Assembly: GCF_049341065.1 (NCBI RefSeq)
Contig: NZ_JBMPIX010000006.1
Coordinates: 62,001-126,000, forward strand
DNA length: 64,000 nt
From: Pacificoceanicola sp049341065
GTDB lineage: Bacteria; Pseudomonadota; Alphaproteobacteria; Rhodobacterales; Rhodobacteraceae
Direction of reading: 5' to 3'
Positions 50,327-59,149 of this stretch are shown piece by piece (the first letter of the stretch is position 1; each line of letters starts with the position of its first letter). Both the position numbers and the translations under genes were made by a program. The notes below the pieces were generated by a model that did no database searches, was not told the DNA's origin, and worked only from the letters and a program-made list of their open reading frames with translations.

Positions 50327-51181
50327 ATGCCCCAAACAATCGGAAACCCACTATCCTGGACTGCCCGCGTTCTGGGGTTGGCCGGGCATCACGTCGCAGA
50401 CAGCGCACAAGGGCTGGGCAGCGAGGACATGACCGTCCCGGAAACCCGGCCATTGGAGATGGAGGATCTACGCCATGCCCTGCGCGCCGGTTGGCAGGAT
50501 TTCATAGCCTGCCGCAGCGATGTGATGTTCATCGTTTTGCTTTACCCGGTCATGGGTCTGGTGCTGATGGGCATCGGGTTCAAAATGGCGCTGATCCCCT
50601 TGCTGTTTCCGCTTGTCATGGGCTTTGCCCTGCTTGGCCCGATCGCGGCGGTCGGTGTCTACGAGCTGAGCCGTCGCCGCGAACTGGGGGAAGAAACCCA
50701 CTGGTACACAGCCCTCAAGGTGGTCGAGCGGCCGTCGTTCGGCGCTATCCTTGTGCTCGGGATCTACATGGCGGCGCTGTTTCTTGTCTGGATGCTGGTC
50801 GCGGCGGAAATCTATGGCATGACCATGGGTCCAGCGTCGCCAACATCCGTGGGCAGCTTTGTCACAGAAGTCCTGACCACCGGCGCCGGTTGGACGCTGA
50901 TCGTGATCGGCTGCGGCGTGGGCTTTTGTTTCGCGCTGGTAACGCTGGCGGTTTCGGTCGTCTCGGTCCCGCTGTTGCTGGATCGCAAGCCTGGCCTGCC
51001 CGTCGCCATCACCACGTCGATCAAGGTCACCCGAGAGAACCCGGTCGTGATCCTTTCCTGGGGGGCGATTGTCGCCGGGGCGCTGATCCTGGGCGCGCTG
51101 CCGATGCTTCTGGGGCTGGTGGTCGTATTGCCGGTGCTGGGCCATGCCACCTGGCATCTGTACCGCCGCGCCGTGCGTTAA
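50327..51181 (+). CDS. DUF2189 family membrane protein
   Basis: The 284-residue protein starts MPQTIGNPLSWTARVLGLAG after AAAAGGAG. A hydrophilic N-terminus of about 60 residues precedes six membrane helices, with LEMEDLRHALRAGWQDFIAC and ELSRRRELGEETHWYTALKV matching DUF2189. These proteins have been discussed next to respiratory genes, but the function is not known. It is downstream of hemC in the same direction with a 162-bp gap and a terminator after it. Confidence 0.88.
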   Translation: MPQTIGNPLSWTARVLGLAGHHVADSAQGLGSEDMTVPETRPLEMEDLRHALRAGWQDFIACRSDVMFIVLLYPVMGLVLMGIGFKMALIPLLFPLVMGFALLGPIAAVGVYELSRRRELGEETHWYTALKVVERPSFGAILVLGIYMAALFLVWMLVAAEIYGMTMGPASPTSVGSFVTEVLTTGAGWTLIVIGCGVGFCFALVTLAVSVVSVPLLLDRKPGLPVAITTSIKVTRENPVVILSWGAIVAGALILGALPMLLGLVVVLPVLGHATWHLYRRAVR

Positions 51182-51189
51182 TTGGGGCG

Positions 51190-51216
51190 GGCGGGGAGTT
51201 TCCCCGCCGTCCTTTT
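51190..51216 (+). terminator. Intrinsic terminator after the DUF2189 gene
   Basis: A perfect 8-bp stem, GGCGGGGA / TCCCCGCC, has the 3-base loop GTT and is followed by GTCCTTTT. It ends the plus-strand transcript just before the convergent quinone oxidoreductase stop. Confidence 0.8.
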
Positions 51217-52200
51217 CTAGCCCATACTCAAGACGATCTTCCCGATATGGCCCGAGCTTTCCAGACGTGCGTGCGCGGCAGAGGCTTGTTCAAGCGGGAA
51301 TTCCGAATCCATCACAGGCCCGATCTTGCCGGCATCCAGCAGCGGCCAGACCTTGGCGCGCAGTTCATCGGCAATCCGCGCCTTTGCCAGATCACTTTGC
51401 GGGCGCAGAGTGCTGCCGGTGATGGTCAGCCGCCGCATCATGACCTCGGCAAAGTTCAACTCGACCTTGGGACCAGTCAGAAAAGCGATCTGAACAAGAC
51501 GTCCGTCATTGGCCAGCGACCTGACATTGCGCGGCAGGTATGAGCCGCCCACCATGTCCAGAATCAGATCGGCGCCGCCTTCAGCCTTGAGTATCTCGAC
51601 GAAATCCTCTTCGCGGTAGTTGATCGCGCGCTCGACGCCCAGATCGGAACAGGCGGCGCATTTTTCGTCCGAACCGGCGGTGGTGAACACCCGCGCGCCA
51701 AATTCGCGCGCCAGTTGGATCGCGGTCGTGCCGATCCCGGACGAGCCACCGTGGACCAGAAACCGCTCACCGGCTTTCAGGCCGCCGCGCATGAACACGT
51801 TGGACCAGACGGTGAAATAGGTTTCCGGCAGGCAGGCGGCCTGTTTCATATCCAAGCCCTTGGGGACGGGCAGACAGTGGGCCGCAGGGGTGGCCACGTA
51901 GTCGGCATAGCCGCCGCCCGGCAGCAGCGCACAGACCTGATCACCGATCTTCAGCGAATCGACCCCAGCGCCAAGCGCCACAACCTCGCCCGCGCCTTCC
52001 AGTCCCGGCAAGTCCGAGGCGGTGGGCGGTGGCGCATAACTGCCCGCGCGTTGCAGAGCATCGGGGCGATTGACCCCGGCATAGGCCAGCTTGATCACCA
52101 CCTGACCATGGCCGGGCTGCGGCATGGGCCGCTCGCAGAGTTTCAGGACTTCGGGGCCACCGGGTTCGGTGATTTCCACGGCGCGCATTGTTTCGGTCAT
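51217..52200 (-). CDS. NAD(P)H:quinone oxidoreductase (zeta-crystallin / QOR type)
   Basis: The 327-residue MDR-superfamily protein starts MTETMRAVEITEPGGPEVLK. It has GVNRPDALQRAGSYAPPP, the cofactor-binding VHGGSSGIGTTAIQLAREFG, and no structural zinc lobe cysteines. It probably reduces quinones or enones with NADPH. Met5 is an alternative start. It lies 60 bases after the COQ9 gene in the same direction, so a link to ubiquinone metabolism is possible but unproven. Confidence 0.92.
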   Translation of the reverse strand: MTETMRAVEITEPGGPEVLKLCERPMPQPGHGQVVIKLAYAGVNRPDALQRAGSYAPPPTASDLPGLEGAGEVVALGAGVDSLKIGDQVCALLPGGGYADYVATPAAHCLPVPKGLDMKQAACLPETYFTVWSNVFMRGGLKAGERFLVHGGSSGIGTTAIQLAREFGARVFTTAGSDEKCAACSDLGVERAINYREEDFVEILKAEGGADLILDMVGGSYLPRNVRSLANDGRLVQIAFLTGPKVELNFAEVMMRRLTITGSTLRPQSDLAKARIADELRAKVWPLLDAGKIGPVMDSEFPLEQASAAHARLESSGHIGKIVLSMG

Positions 52201-52260
52201 CGGTCTCTCCGTCGTTTGACGGGCAAAGTGACCGATCTGGAGGGCGGGAGCAACCGAGCG

Positions 52261-52932
52261 TTAGCTGCCCCCGGGCAGGTCCGCGCCAGAAGCTTTGGGC
52301 GCATGCACGCGCTCAGCCAATTTCGCAGGTCCGGCGAAAAGCTTGGACAGCAGTGGGTTGCTGCGCACCTGCGCCTTGGTCTTTTCAAACTTCATGACGT
52401 CTTCGATGCGGCGGTCCAAAAACTCCCACGTCGCGTGGTTTTCAAGCGAATCGTCGCCCAACCAGTACAACACTGTCGAGGAGTAAACAGCCGAAAGGGT
52501 CATCCGTTTCGTGTACCAGTTGATGTCGCGCGACGTGTCGCCCAGCGCCGTCCAAATTGCGTCAGCCGTTCCCCAGATCAGCTTGGCCCCATCAGGCGCA
52601 TACAACGGCAAGGCGAACAAAGTCGTCCCGCGCCGCACGACTTCGCGGTCATCGACCGCCTCGATCCGCGCGCGCACGGCAAAGGCCACCTTGTCGCGAA
52701 AACGCATGTCAGTCAGGTCGGTCTGATCCAGCCTCTTGCGCATCAGCGCATCGCCGCGTTTGTGATAGGCCACGGCCAAATCCACCGAACCGCGCGGGAA
52801 CAGGCTGCGCGCCACCACCGGATCGGTACCGGTATCGGCAATCGCGGCCTTGAAGGTCGCCTCAGACCAGCCGTCAAAAGGAACGTGCATCAGGGCGGCG
52901 TCCAATAGACGGTTTTGCAGGGTTTCGGGCAT
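52261..52932 (-). CDS. COQ9 family protein
   Basis: The 223-residue protein starts MPETLQNRLLDAALMHVPFD after AAGGAGG. It has a TetR-like N-terminal helix bundle (VPFDGWSEATFKAAIADTGT) and the COQ9 core IWGTADAIWTALGDTSRDIN followed by WYTKRMTLSAVYSST. COQ9 binds isoprenoid lipids and assists COQ7 in ubiquinone synthesis in mitochondria and alphaproteobacteria. It precedes the quinone oxidoreductase and is divergent from rpsU, a layout conserved in Rhodobacterales. Confidence 0.94.
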   Translation of the reverse strand: MPETLQNRLLDAALMHVPFDGWSEATFKAAIADTGTDPVVARSLFPRGSVDLAVAYHKRGDALMRKRLDQTDLTDMRFRDKVAFAVRARIEAVDDREVVRRGTTLFALPLYAPDGAKLIWGTADAIWTALGDTSRDINWYTKRMTLSAVYSSTVLYWLGDDSLENHATWEFLDRRIEDVMKFEKTKAQVRSNPLLSKLFAGPAKLAERVHAPKASGADLPGGS

Positions 52933-53093
52933 TGCAGCCTCCTTCTTACTTGGCTTGGTCACGTTAGACCTGCGCAGGCCAGTGGAAAACCGGACAAATC
53001 GCGCGGTGCCCTTTGACATATAGGGCGAAGGCCGCTATACGGCCACTTCCTGCAAATCCTTGCAACTCTATCCAGAAAGGTGGTGACAACCAC

Positions 53094-53300
53094 ATGCAGG
53101 TCAGTGTTCGTGATAACAACGTCGATCAGGCACTTCGTGCTCTGAAGAAAAAGCTCCAACGCGAAGGCGTTTTCCGCGAGATGAAGCTCAAGCAGCATTT
53201 CGAAAAACCGTCGGAAAAGAAAGCCCGCGAGAAGGCCGAGGCTATCCGCCGCGCCCGTAAGCTTGCCCGTAAAAAGGCCCAGCGCGAAGGTATGATGTAA
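53094..53300 (+). CDS. rpsU: 30S ribosomal protein S21
   Basis: The 68-residue basic protein starts MQVSVRDNNVDQALRALKKK. It contains LQREGVFREMKLKQHFEKPS and a Lys/Arg-rich C-terminus (AIRRARKLARKKAQREGMM). It joins the 30S platform near the anti-Shine-Dalgarno sequence. The upstream AAAGGTGG is about ten bases from the ATG. A terminator follows at 53347. Confidence 0.98.
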   Translation: MQVSVRDNNVDQALRALKKKLQREGVFREMKLKQHFEKPSEKKAREKAEAIRRARKLARKKAQREGMM

Positions 53301-53346
53301 GTCACCCATCGCATGATCGACTTTATCCACTGAAGTCACACGACGA

Positions 53347-53376
53347 CCCCCGGGGCACCTGCCTTTCGGGGGTTTG
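53347..53376 (+). terminator. Intrinsic terminator of rpsU
   Basis: CCCCCG / CGGGGG arms with a 14-base loop are followed by TTTGTCATTTCTT, 46 bases after the rpsU stop. Confidence 0.65.
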
Positions 53377-53410
53377 TCATTTCTTGGGGGCGGTTTTCCA
53401 ACGCAAACAA

Positions 53411-53440
53411 AAAAGCCGATGGCAGACCCATCGGCTTTTT
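53411..53440. terminator. Bidirectional terminator between rpsU and the carboxypeptidase gene
   Basis: AAAAGCCGATGG / CCATCGGCTTTT forms a perfect stem with loop CAGAC, flanked by further A's and T's on both sides. It gives U-tracts on both strands. It ends the minus-strand carboxypeptidase gene and backs up the rpsU terminator. Confidence 0.9.
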
Positions 53441-53462
53441 GCTTTTCCAAACTCGAACAAAG

Positions 53463-54959
53463 TCAGCTTGGCCCAATCATAAAGCAGGTGATCTGCCGCG
53501 CCTGAAGGCGCCGACAGGCCAGATCTGCCTGATCGCGGGTCAGCCCCATGAAATTGGCATCGAATCCGCGGTTGCCCTGATTGACCTTGCGCAGCGCGCC
53601 GTCAAGCGTCGCGGTTTCCGTCAATGCCGTCTTGAGCAAAACCTTTTCAGCCGCGAACCGGCTGGGATAGCGGCCCACGTTCACACCCCAATGCCGCCCG
53701 CCCGAGGTCGACAGGCGCGTTATCACCTCTGCCTTGAGCGCAGGCGTTGCGACTTCCTTCGGGGCATTCGCGGCCAGGACGACATTTTCCGGCCGGGGCG
53801 TCGGTTTGATCGACTCAGCTGGCGCAACGCTGATCGTCTTGGCGGTTGGCAAATCGGGCTTGGTGGGTGCCACAGCGGCGACGGTCTGGACCTCTTTCAA
53901 CATATTTTCAATGTCGTCCTCGAGGCCCGCAACCAAGGGCGCGATGTCGTCCGCGGTGACGCCAGATTCGTTCCGGCGCGCCTGCGGGCGCAAACTGCGA
54001 GTCACTGCGGCGCTGGCCACGCGAATGGATTTCGCACGGGTGCCCGGGGCCGGGTCACTGCCCTTCGCCACGACGACATCTCCGCCCCCCTTACCCATGT
54101 AAGGCGGCTTTTGAGGTGACCGGAAAGATCCGCCAGAGCTGCGACGAAAGCCCAGATCGAGCAGTTCTGCCACCTTGGCATTGCGTGACGCGGTCGACCG
54201 CCCGCCAAAGACCGTCGCAATGATCCGCTCGTTTCCACGCTCGGCCGAGGCAACAAGGTTGAAGCCAGCTGCGCGGGTATATCCGGTCTTGATTCCATCG
54301 GCGCCTTTGTAGCTGCTCAGCAGACGGCGGTTGGTGTGGCTTACGGTGCGCACGCCCGCATCAGCCGTGATGCGCGAAAACAGGTTATAATACTGTGGGT
54401 AGTCGTAAATGACGTGCCGCCCGAGGATGCTCATGTCGCGGGCCGTTGACAGATGGCCATTTTCGGTCAGGCCATTGGCGTTGCGAAAGGTGGTGCGGGT
54501 CATGCCCAACGCCTTGGCCGTACGGTTCATCCGGCGGGCAAAGGCGGCTTCAGACCCACTGATCGCTTCGCCAATGGCGGTGGCGGCATCGTTTGCGGAT
54601 TTTACGGCGGCGGCGCGCACCAGATAGCGCAGCTTGATCTTTTGCCCTTCGCGCAGGCCCAGTTTGGAAGGCGGCTCCGAGGCGGCATTGCGAGAGACTT
54701 TCACAAGGGTGTCCATCGTAATCTCGCCGTTTTCTACGGCCTCAAATGCGATGTAGAGAGTCATCATCTTGGTCAGCGACGCCGGATGCAGACGCGTATC
54801 TGCATTGCTGGCGTGCAAAACCTTGCCGGTTTTCGCATCCATCACCAAGGCCGCATAGGGTGCTGCCATGGCGCTGAGCGGCACCAACAGGATAAGCCAA
54901 ATCAACGTAATGAAATACAGGCCAATACGACCCGTGTGCCTGCGACGTCCCGTCTGCAT
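53463..54959 (-). CDS. D-alanyl-D-alanine carboxypeptidase (PBP5/6 type) with a SPOR-like tail
   Basis: The 498-residue exported enzyme has a signal sequence or anchor at about residues 12-32 (IGLYFITLIWLILLVPLSAM). The penicillin-binding motifs are SLTK (61-64), SAND (121) and KTGYT (224). After the peptidase domain comes a low-complexity linker and, from about residue 430, a domain reading WGVNVGRYPSRFAAEKVLLK that resembles SPOR, which binds denuded septal glycan. It trims the terminal D-Ala of peptidoglycan stems, perhaps at the division site. The 249-bp upstream gap contains no gene, only a few AATGTGGC-like near-repeats at 55150-55185. Confidence 0.93.
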   Translation of the reverse strand: MQTGRRRHTGRIGLYFITLIWLILLVPLSAMAAPYAALVMDAKTGKVLHASNADTRLHPASLTKMMTLYIAFEAVENGEITMDTLVKVSRNAASEPPSKLGLREGQKIKLRYLVRAAAVKSANDAATAIGEAISGSEAAFARRMNRTAKALGMTRTTFRNANGLTENGHLSTARDMSILGRHVIYDYPQYYNLFSRITADAGVRTVSHTNRRLLSSYKGADGIKTGYTRAAGFNLVASAERGNERIIATVFGGRSTASRNAKVAELLDLGFRRSSGGSFRSPQKPPYMGKGGGDVVVAKGSDPAPGTRAKSIRVASAAVTRSLRPQARRNESGVTADDIAPLVAGLEDDIENMLKEVQTVAAVAPTKPDLPTAKTISVAPAESIKPTPRPENVVLAANAPKEVATPALKAEVITRLSTSGGRHWGVNVGRYPSRFAAEKVLLKTALTETATLDGALRKVNQGNRGFDANFMGLTRDQADLACRRLQARQITCFMIGPS

Positions 54960-55208
54960 GTTCCGCCTATTATACTGCCTCTGGCCCCCGATTTTTCGGT
55001 GGGCTAATTTTTTGGTTACTGTAATGCTAGCATGAAAGGTGCTTCAAGAGAACCCCGCAATGGCTTGATTTCCGGTGATTTTAGTTAACGCCGCAAAGCA
55101 CATTTAGGGGTGGAGGTTCACGCATCCCCAAGACCGGCGATTGTGGCGGGAATGTGGCAAAATATGGCGAAAATGTGGCGGGGGTTTCGGCGCGAAATCC
55201 CGGAGTCC

Positions 55209-55907
55209 TCAGCCGATTTTCTCGACCAAATCGGCCAGCCCGGACAGGTCATCCAATGCTCGATAGCGCGGGGCGTCCGGCGCCTCGGCATGTTCCAGGT
55301 CCCACGCCAGATCGTGCGGAACGAAAACGCCCCATCCGCCAACCTCGATCGCCGGGATCACATCGGATTTCATCGAATTCCCCACCATCATCGCCCCTGG
55401 GGCGCCGCCGGGGGTTCCGCTGAAAATCCGCGCATAGGTCGCCGCGCGTTTGTCCGAGACGATCTCGACCGCGTCAAACAACTCTCCCAGCCCCGATTGC
55501 GCCAGTTTGCGTTCCTGATGCAGCAAGTCACCCTTGGTGATCAGTACAAGGTGATGAGTCTCGGCCACCGCCGCGACGGCCTGCCGTGCGTGGGGCAGCA
55601 GCTCCATCGGATGATCCAACATGTCGCGCCCGGCCTCCAGCAACTGCGTAATCACCGTGGCGGGGACCCGCCCCTCGGTCACCTCGATGGCGGTTTCGAT
55701 CATCGACAGGGTAAACCCCTTCACGCCAAAGCCATAGTGCCCGATATTGCGCCGCTCGGCCTCCAGCAGCCGGGCATCCAGATGCGCGCGCTCGGCGTGA
55801 TCGGCCAACAGTTCGGCGAATCGCTGCTGCGTCAGATGAAAAAATCGTTCGTTATGCCAGAGCGTATCATCCGCATCGAAGCCAATTGTTTGCAATTTTT
55901 GCGCCAT
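55209..55907 (-). CDS. HAD-superfamily hydrolase
   Basis: The 232-residue protein starts MAQKLQTIGFDADDTLWHNE, with the nucleophile/acid pair D11 and D13. A helical cap (GFGVKGFTLSMIETAIEVTE), LVLITKGDLLHQERKLAQSG (motif II/III region) and MVGNSMKSDVIPAIEVGGWG (motif IV) follow. It is likely a phosphatase for a small metabolite; the substrate is unknown. GAGGGGGG precedes the ATG. The same frame stays open for 2.6 kb further upstream, but that is antisense to other genes. It is divergent from clpS. Confidence 0.92.
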   Translation of the reverse strand: MAQKLQTIGFDADDTLWHNERFFHLTQQRFAELLADHAERAHLDARLLEAERRNIGHYGFGVKGFTLSMIETAIEVTEGRVPATVITQLLEAGRDMLDHPMELLPHARQAVAAVAETHHLVLITKGDLLHQERKLAQSGLGELFDAVEIVSDKRAATYARIFSGTPGGAPGAMMVGNSMKSDVIPAIEVGGWGVFVPHDLAWDLEHAEAPDAPRYRALDDLSGLADLVEKIG

Positions 55908-56033
55908 TCTGCCCCCCTCAGGCTTGGCCCCCTTTTCCCGGACGCCTGACAGGTTATATAGAGGCCCCTGATGATGGAACGCAAAAGCGTGGCAGACGTA
56001 ATGATGCAGGCCCAAATATCCCGGACCTTTGTT

Positions 56034-56363
56034 ATGGCCGGCAACAGTGACCAACCCGGCGACGGGGAGGGAGATCTGGGCGTTGTGCTTCAGACCAAGC
56101 CCAAGACAAAACGCCCGCCGCTCTACAAGGTTCTGCTGTTGAACGACGATTTCACGCCGATGGAATTCGTCGTGCACGTGTTGGAGCGCTTCTTCGGCAT
56201 GACACATGCGCAGGCTTTCGAGGTCATGCTGACGGTTCACAAGAAAGGCGTTGCCGTGGTTGGCGTGTTCAGCCACGAAATAGCCGAGACCAAAGTGGGG
56301 CAGGTGATGGACTTTGCCCGGCGCCATCAGCACCCGCTGCAATGCACCATGGAAAAGGAATAG
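56034..56363 (+). CDS. clpS: ATP-dependent Clp protease adaptor ClpS
   Basis: The 109-residue adaptor starts MAGNSDQPGDGEGDLGVVLQ. It has PPLYKVLLLNDDFTPMEFVV, the N-degron pocket motif NDD-F-T-P-M-E-F-V, and HKKGVAVVGVFSHEIAETKV. It delivers N-end-rule substrates to ClpAP. ATG at 55971 in frame, preceded by AGAGG, would add 21 residues; the shorter form matches the usual family length. clpA is not adjacent. Confidence 0.94.
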   Translation: MAGNSDQPGDGEGDLGVVLQTKPKTKRPPLYKVLLLNDDFTPMEFVVHVLERFFGMTHAQAFEVMLTVHKKGVAVVGVFSHEIAETKVGQVMDFARRHQHPLQCTMEKE

Positions 56364-56381
56364 GGCCTCGCCCGTCCCGTC

Positions 56382-57371
56382 ATGAGCGTTGAACGCCTCA
56401 GTTTCGCCATTCAGAATGGCGGTTTGACCCTGCCCGCCGAGGGGCGCATCGCGCTTGTCGGCGCCTTGGCCGAAGAGGGCCTGCCGTTTGAGGCAGACCG
56501 TTGTGAGGTAATCCAGACGTTCCGCCCCGAGGTAGACGCATGGGAAGCGCAGGGCGCGCCCCTGCGCACCGCACTTGAAGCGTCCTATGGCGCCGTGATT
56601 GTCACCCTGCCTCGCGCCCGCGATCTGGCCGAGGCCTGGATCTCCCGCGCTGAAGCCGCCGCGAAGGGCGGGTTGGTCGTGGTGAATGGCGCCAAGACTG
56701 ACGGGATCGAGTCGATTGCCAAGGCGCTGAAGGCCAAGGTCAGCATCGAAGGTCAGATTTCCAAGGCGCACGGCAAATGCCTGTGGTTCACCGCAGCCGA
56801 CGCTCTGAGCGACTGGGCCCGACCTGCCATGGCGCGCAACGCCAGTGGCGACATGACCGCCCCCGGCGTGTTTTCCGCCGATGGGCCAGACCCGGCCTCG
56901 GTCGCGCTTGCCGAAGCTCTGCCCGACACGCTCAAGGGCGAAGCCGCCGATCTGGGCGCAGGCTGGGGATGGCTGTCGCGCGAAATCCTCAAGCGCGATG
57001 GCATCAAGACTTTGCATCTGGTCGAGGCCGAACTGACAGCGCTGGATTGCGCCAAGATCAATGTCACCGACCCGCGGGCGGTGTTTCACTGGGCCGATGC
57101 CACCAAATGGAAGGCCGCGCGCGGGTTGGACGTGGTCATCATGAACCCGCCCTTTCACGTCGGACGTAAGGCCGATCCCAAGCTGGGGCAGGCCTTTGTG
57201 AGCGCCGCCGCCGGGATGCTGGCGCCGCATGGGCAGCTCTGGATGGTTGCCAACCGGCATTTGCCCTATGAAACTGCGCTGACGCATCTGTTCCGCGACC
57301 ACTCCGAGATCACCGGCAATACCAAGTTCAAGATCCTCCATGCCGCGCGTCCTCTGCGCAAACGGCGATGA
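56382..57371 (+). CDS. RsmC/RlmG-like class I SAM methyltransferase
   Basis: The 329-residue protein starts MSVERLSFAIQNGGLTLPAE. A degenerate N-terminal methyltransferase-like domain is followed by an active one with ADLGAGWGWLSREILKR (SAM motif I) and VIMNPPFHVGRKADPKLG (NPPF catalytic motif for guanine or adenine N-methylation). The two-domain build is that of RsmC/RlmG, which modify guanines in rRNA. The exact target is undecided. It begins 18 bases after clpS. Confidence 0.9.
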   Translation: MSVERLSFAIQNGGLTLPAEGRIALVGALAEEGLPFEADRCEVIQTFRPEVDAWEAQGAPLRTALEASYGAVIVTLPRARDLAEAWISRAEAAAKGGLVVVNGAKTDGIESIAKALKAKVSIEGQISKAHGKCLWFTAADALSDWARPAMARNASGDMTAPGVFSADGPDPASVALAEALPDTLKGEAADLGAGWGWLSREILKRDGIKTLHLVEAELTALDCAKINVTDPRAVFHWADATKWKAARGLDVVIMNPPFHVGRKADPKLGQAFVSAAAGMLAPHGQLWMVANRHLPYETALTHLFRDHSEITGNTKFKILHAARPLRKRR

Positions 57372-57413
57372 CAGATCCTCGCCCGACCTGACCCTGAAGA
57401 AAGGGATTTCCCC

Positions 57414-58214
57414 ATGAGTTTCAGCATCGAAGGCAAGACCGCAATCGTGACCGGCGCCGCCAATGGCGTTGGACTGGCCATCGCTCGGCACTTTGTCGAC
57501 AAAGGCGCCAACGTGGTCTTTGCCGATATGGACGAAACCCGGTTGGTCAAGGAATGTGGCGAGGTCTGCGAAGACGGTAACATTCGTTACTTTGCCGGCG
57601 ACCTTCGCGAACGCCTGACCATGGCCAACCTTCTGTCCGCCACGCTGGATGCCTTTGACCGTGTTGATATTCTGGTGAACGGCTCCCGGCAGATGTTGGT
57701 CTCGGACCCACTGGATCTGGACGACGGCTCGGTCGAGCAGATGTTGTCGCAGAACCTGATGACATCGCTGCGGCTTAGCCAGGTTGTGGCCAAGCGGATG
57801 ATCAAACAAGCCGAGGGCCAAGAAGGCGGACATGTCGGCTCGATCGTCAACCTGTCGTCCATCGCCGCGCGGCTGACGCACCCGGACCTTTTGGGGTATT
57901 CGATATCCTGCGCCGCGCTGGACCAAATGACCCGAGCGCTGTCGGTGGCACTTGCGCCGCACCGGATCCGGGTGAACGGCGTGGCCTTCGGCTCGGTCAT
58001 GTCCGCCAGCCTGAAGCACTCGCTCAAGGAACATTCCGAGTATCGCAAAGAGATCGAGAACCACACGCCACTTGGGCGCATCGCGGCCCCAAGTGAACTG
58101 ACCGAAGCGGTGCATTTTCTGGCCTCGGAGGCCTCGGGGTTTGTCACCGGGCAGGTGATGACAGTTGACGGCGGGCGCAGCCTTCTGGACCCTGTGAACG
58201 CACCTGCGCACTAA
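57414..58214 (+). CDS. Short-chain dehydrogenase/reductase family protein lacking the catalytic Lys
   Basis: The 266-residue Rossmann-fold protein starts MSFSIEGKTAIVTGAANGVG, with the intact cofactor motif TGAANGVG. The active-site region reads YSISC (162-166), so Tyr162 is kept but Lys is replaced by Cys166 (codon TGC). The NNAG motif is VNGS. Ser148/149 and the C-terminal TGQVMTVDGG are present. Loss of the catalytic Lys makes normal SDR chemistry doubtful. It may be a cofactor-binding pseudoenzyme or use altered chemistry. It lies between the RsmC-like gene and hemF, 37 bases from the latter. Confidence 0.88.
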   Translation: MSFSIEGKTAIVTGAANGVGLAIARHFVDKGANVVFADMDETRLVKECGEVCEDGNIRYFAGDLRERLTMANLLSATLDAFDRVDILVNGSRQMLVSDPLDLDDGSVEQMLSQNLMTSLRLSQVVAKRMIKQAEGQEGGHVGSIVNLSSIAARLTHPDLLGYSISCAALDQMTRALSVALAPHRIRVNGVAFGSVMSASLKHSLKEHSEYRKEIENHTPLGRIAAPSELTEAVHFLASEASGFVTGQVMTVDGGRSLLDPVNAPAH

Positions 58215-58251
58215 CGCGCGCCTGAGAAGTACAACCAAAACGGAGGGGCCC

Positions 58252-59142
58252 ATGTCAGGAGCCATGGAAAGCGAAAAGCAACTGGCCAGCGCCTGGTTCC
58301 GCCAGCTGCGCGATGAGATCGTTGCCAGTTTTGAAGGGCTTGAAGACAGCCACGACACGGGCCCCTTTTCGGATGCCACCCCGGCGCGTTTTGAGGTTAC
58401 CGAAACCAAACGGCAGTCCGAAGATGGCAGCGACGCTGGCGGCGGCCTGATGAGCGTGATGCGCGGTGGCCGGGTTTTCGAAAAGATCGGGGTCAATGTC
58501 TCGACGGTTTACGGCACCTTGGGCGAAGCGGCGCAAAAGGCCATGGCCGCGCGCGGCGTTCCGGGGATCGCCGAGAATCCACAATTTTGGGCCAGCGGCA
58601 TCAGCCTTGTCGCGCATATGCAAAACCCGCATTGCCCCGCCGTACATATGAACACGCGGATGTTCTGGACGCCGGGCGCGTGGTGGTTTGGCGGCGGCTC
58701 TGACCTGAATCCCTGCATCGAATACGACGAAGACACGGCACATTTCCACGCCACCCAAAAGGCCCATCTCGACCCACATGGCGAAGCCGAATATCCGCGC
58801 CTGAAAGCTTGGGCGGATGAGTATTTCTACATCCCCCATCGCAACCGTGCGCGCGGGGTTGGTGGCATCTTCATGGACGATCAGAACAGCGGCGACTGGT
58901 CAAAAGACTTTGCCCTGACGCAGGATATCGGCCGCGCCTTCCTGCCCGCCTACGTACCACTGGTGGAAAAGAGGCGGGTGCAGGCGTTTTCCGAGGCGGA
59001 CAAGGACACGCAGTTGATCCATCGAGGATTGTATGCCGAGTACAACCTTGTCTACGACCGCGGAACCAAGTTCGGTCTGGCCACCGGGCATGACGCCAAC
59101 GCCGTGCTGATGAGCCTGCCGCCGCTGGCGAAATGGGTCTAG
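58252..59142 (+). CDS. hemF: Oxygen-dependent coproporphyrinogen III oxidase HemF
   Basis: The 296-residue enzyme starts MSGAMESEKQLASAWFRQLR. It has GGLMSVMRGGRVFEKIGVNV, HCPAVHMNTRMFW, WWFGGGSDLNPCIEYDEDTA and YAEYNLVYDRGTKFGLATG, all HemF signatures. It oxidatively decarboxylates coproporphyrinogen III to protoporphyrinogen IX with O2, following HemE. GGAGGGG precedes the ATG; Met5 is also possible. It is convergent with the pseudouridine synthase, seven bases apart. Confidence 0.97.
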   Translation: MSGAMESEKQLASAWFRQLRDEIVASFEGLEDSHDTGPFSDATPARFEVTETKRQSEDGSDAGGGLMSVMRGGRVFEKIGVNVSTVYGTLGEAAQKAMAARGVPGIAENPQFWASGISLVAHMQNPHCPAVHMNTRMFWTPGAWWFGGGSDLNPCIEYDEDTAHFHATQKAHLDPHGEAEYPRLKAWADEYFYIPHRNRARGVGGIFMDDQNSGDWSKDFALTQDIGRAFLPAYVPLVEKRRVQAFSEADKDTQLIHRGLYAEYNLVYDRGTKFGLATGHDANAVLMSLPPLAKWV

Positions 59143-59149
59143 GCTGGGC

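Noticed and set aside
55140..55190. Near-repeats of AATGTGGC / AATATGGCG upstream of the carboxypeptidase gene
   Set aside because: The units are short and imperfect with irregular spacing, and no dyad or regular array was seen.
55209..58496. A 1095-codon open frame on the minus strand
   Set aside because: Only the last 232 codons encode the HAD hydrolase. The rest is antisense to clpS, the RsmC-like gene, the SDR gene and part of hemF, and reads as low-similarity, Arg/His/Gly-rich sequence, as expected from high-GC codon bias.
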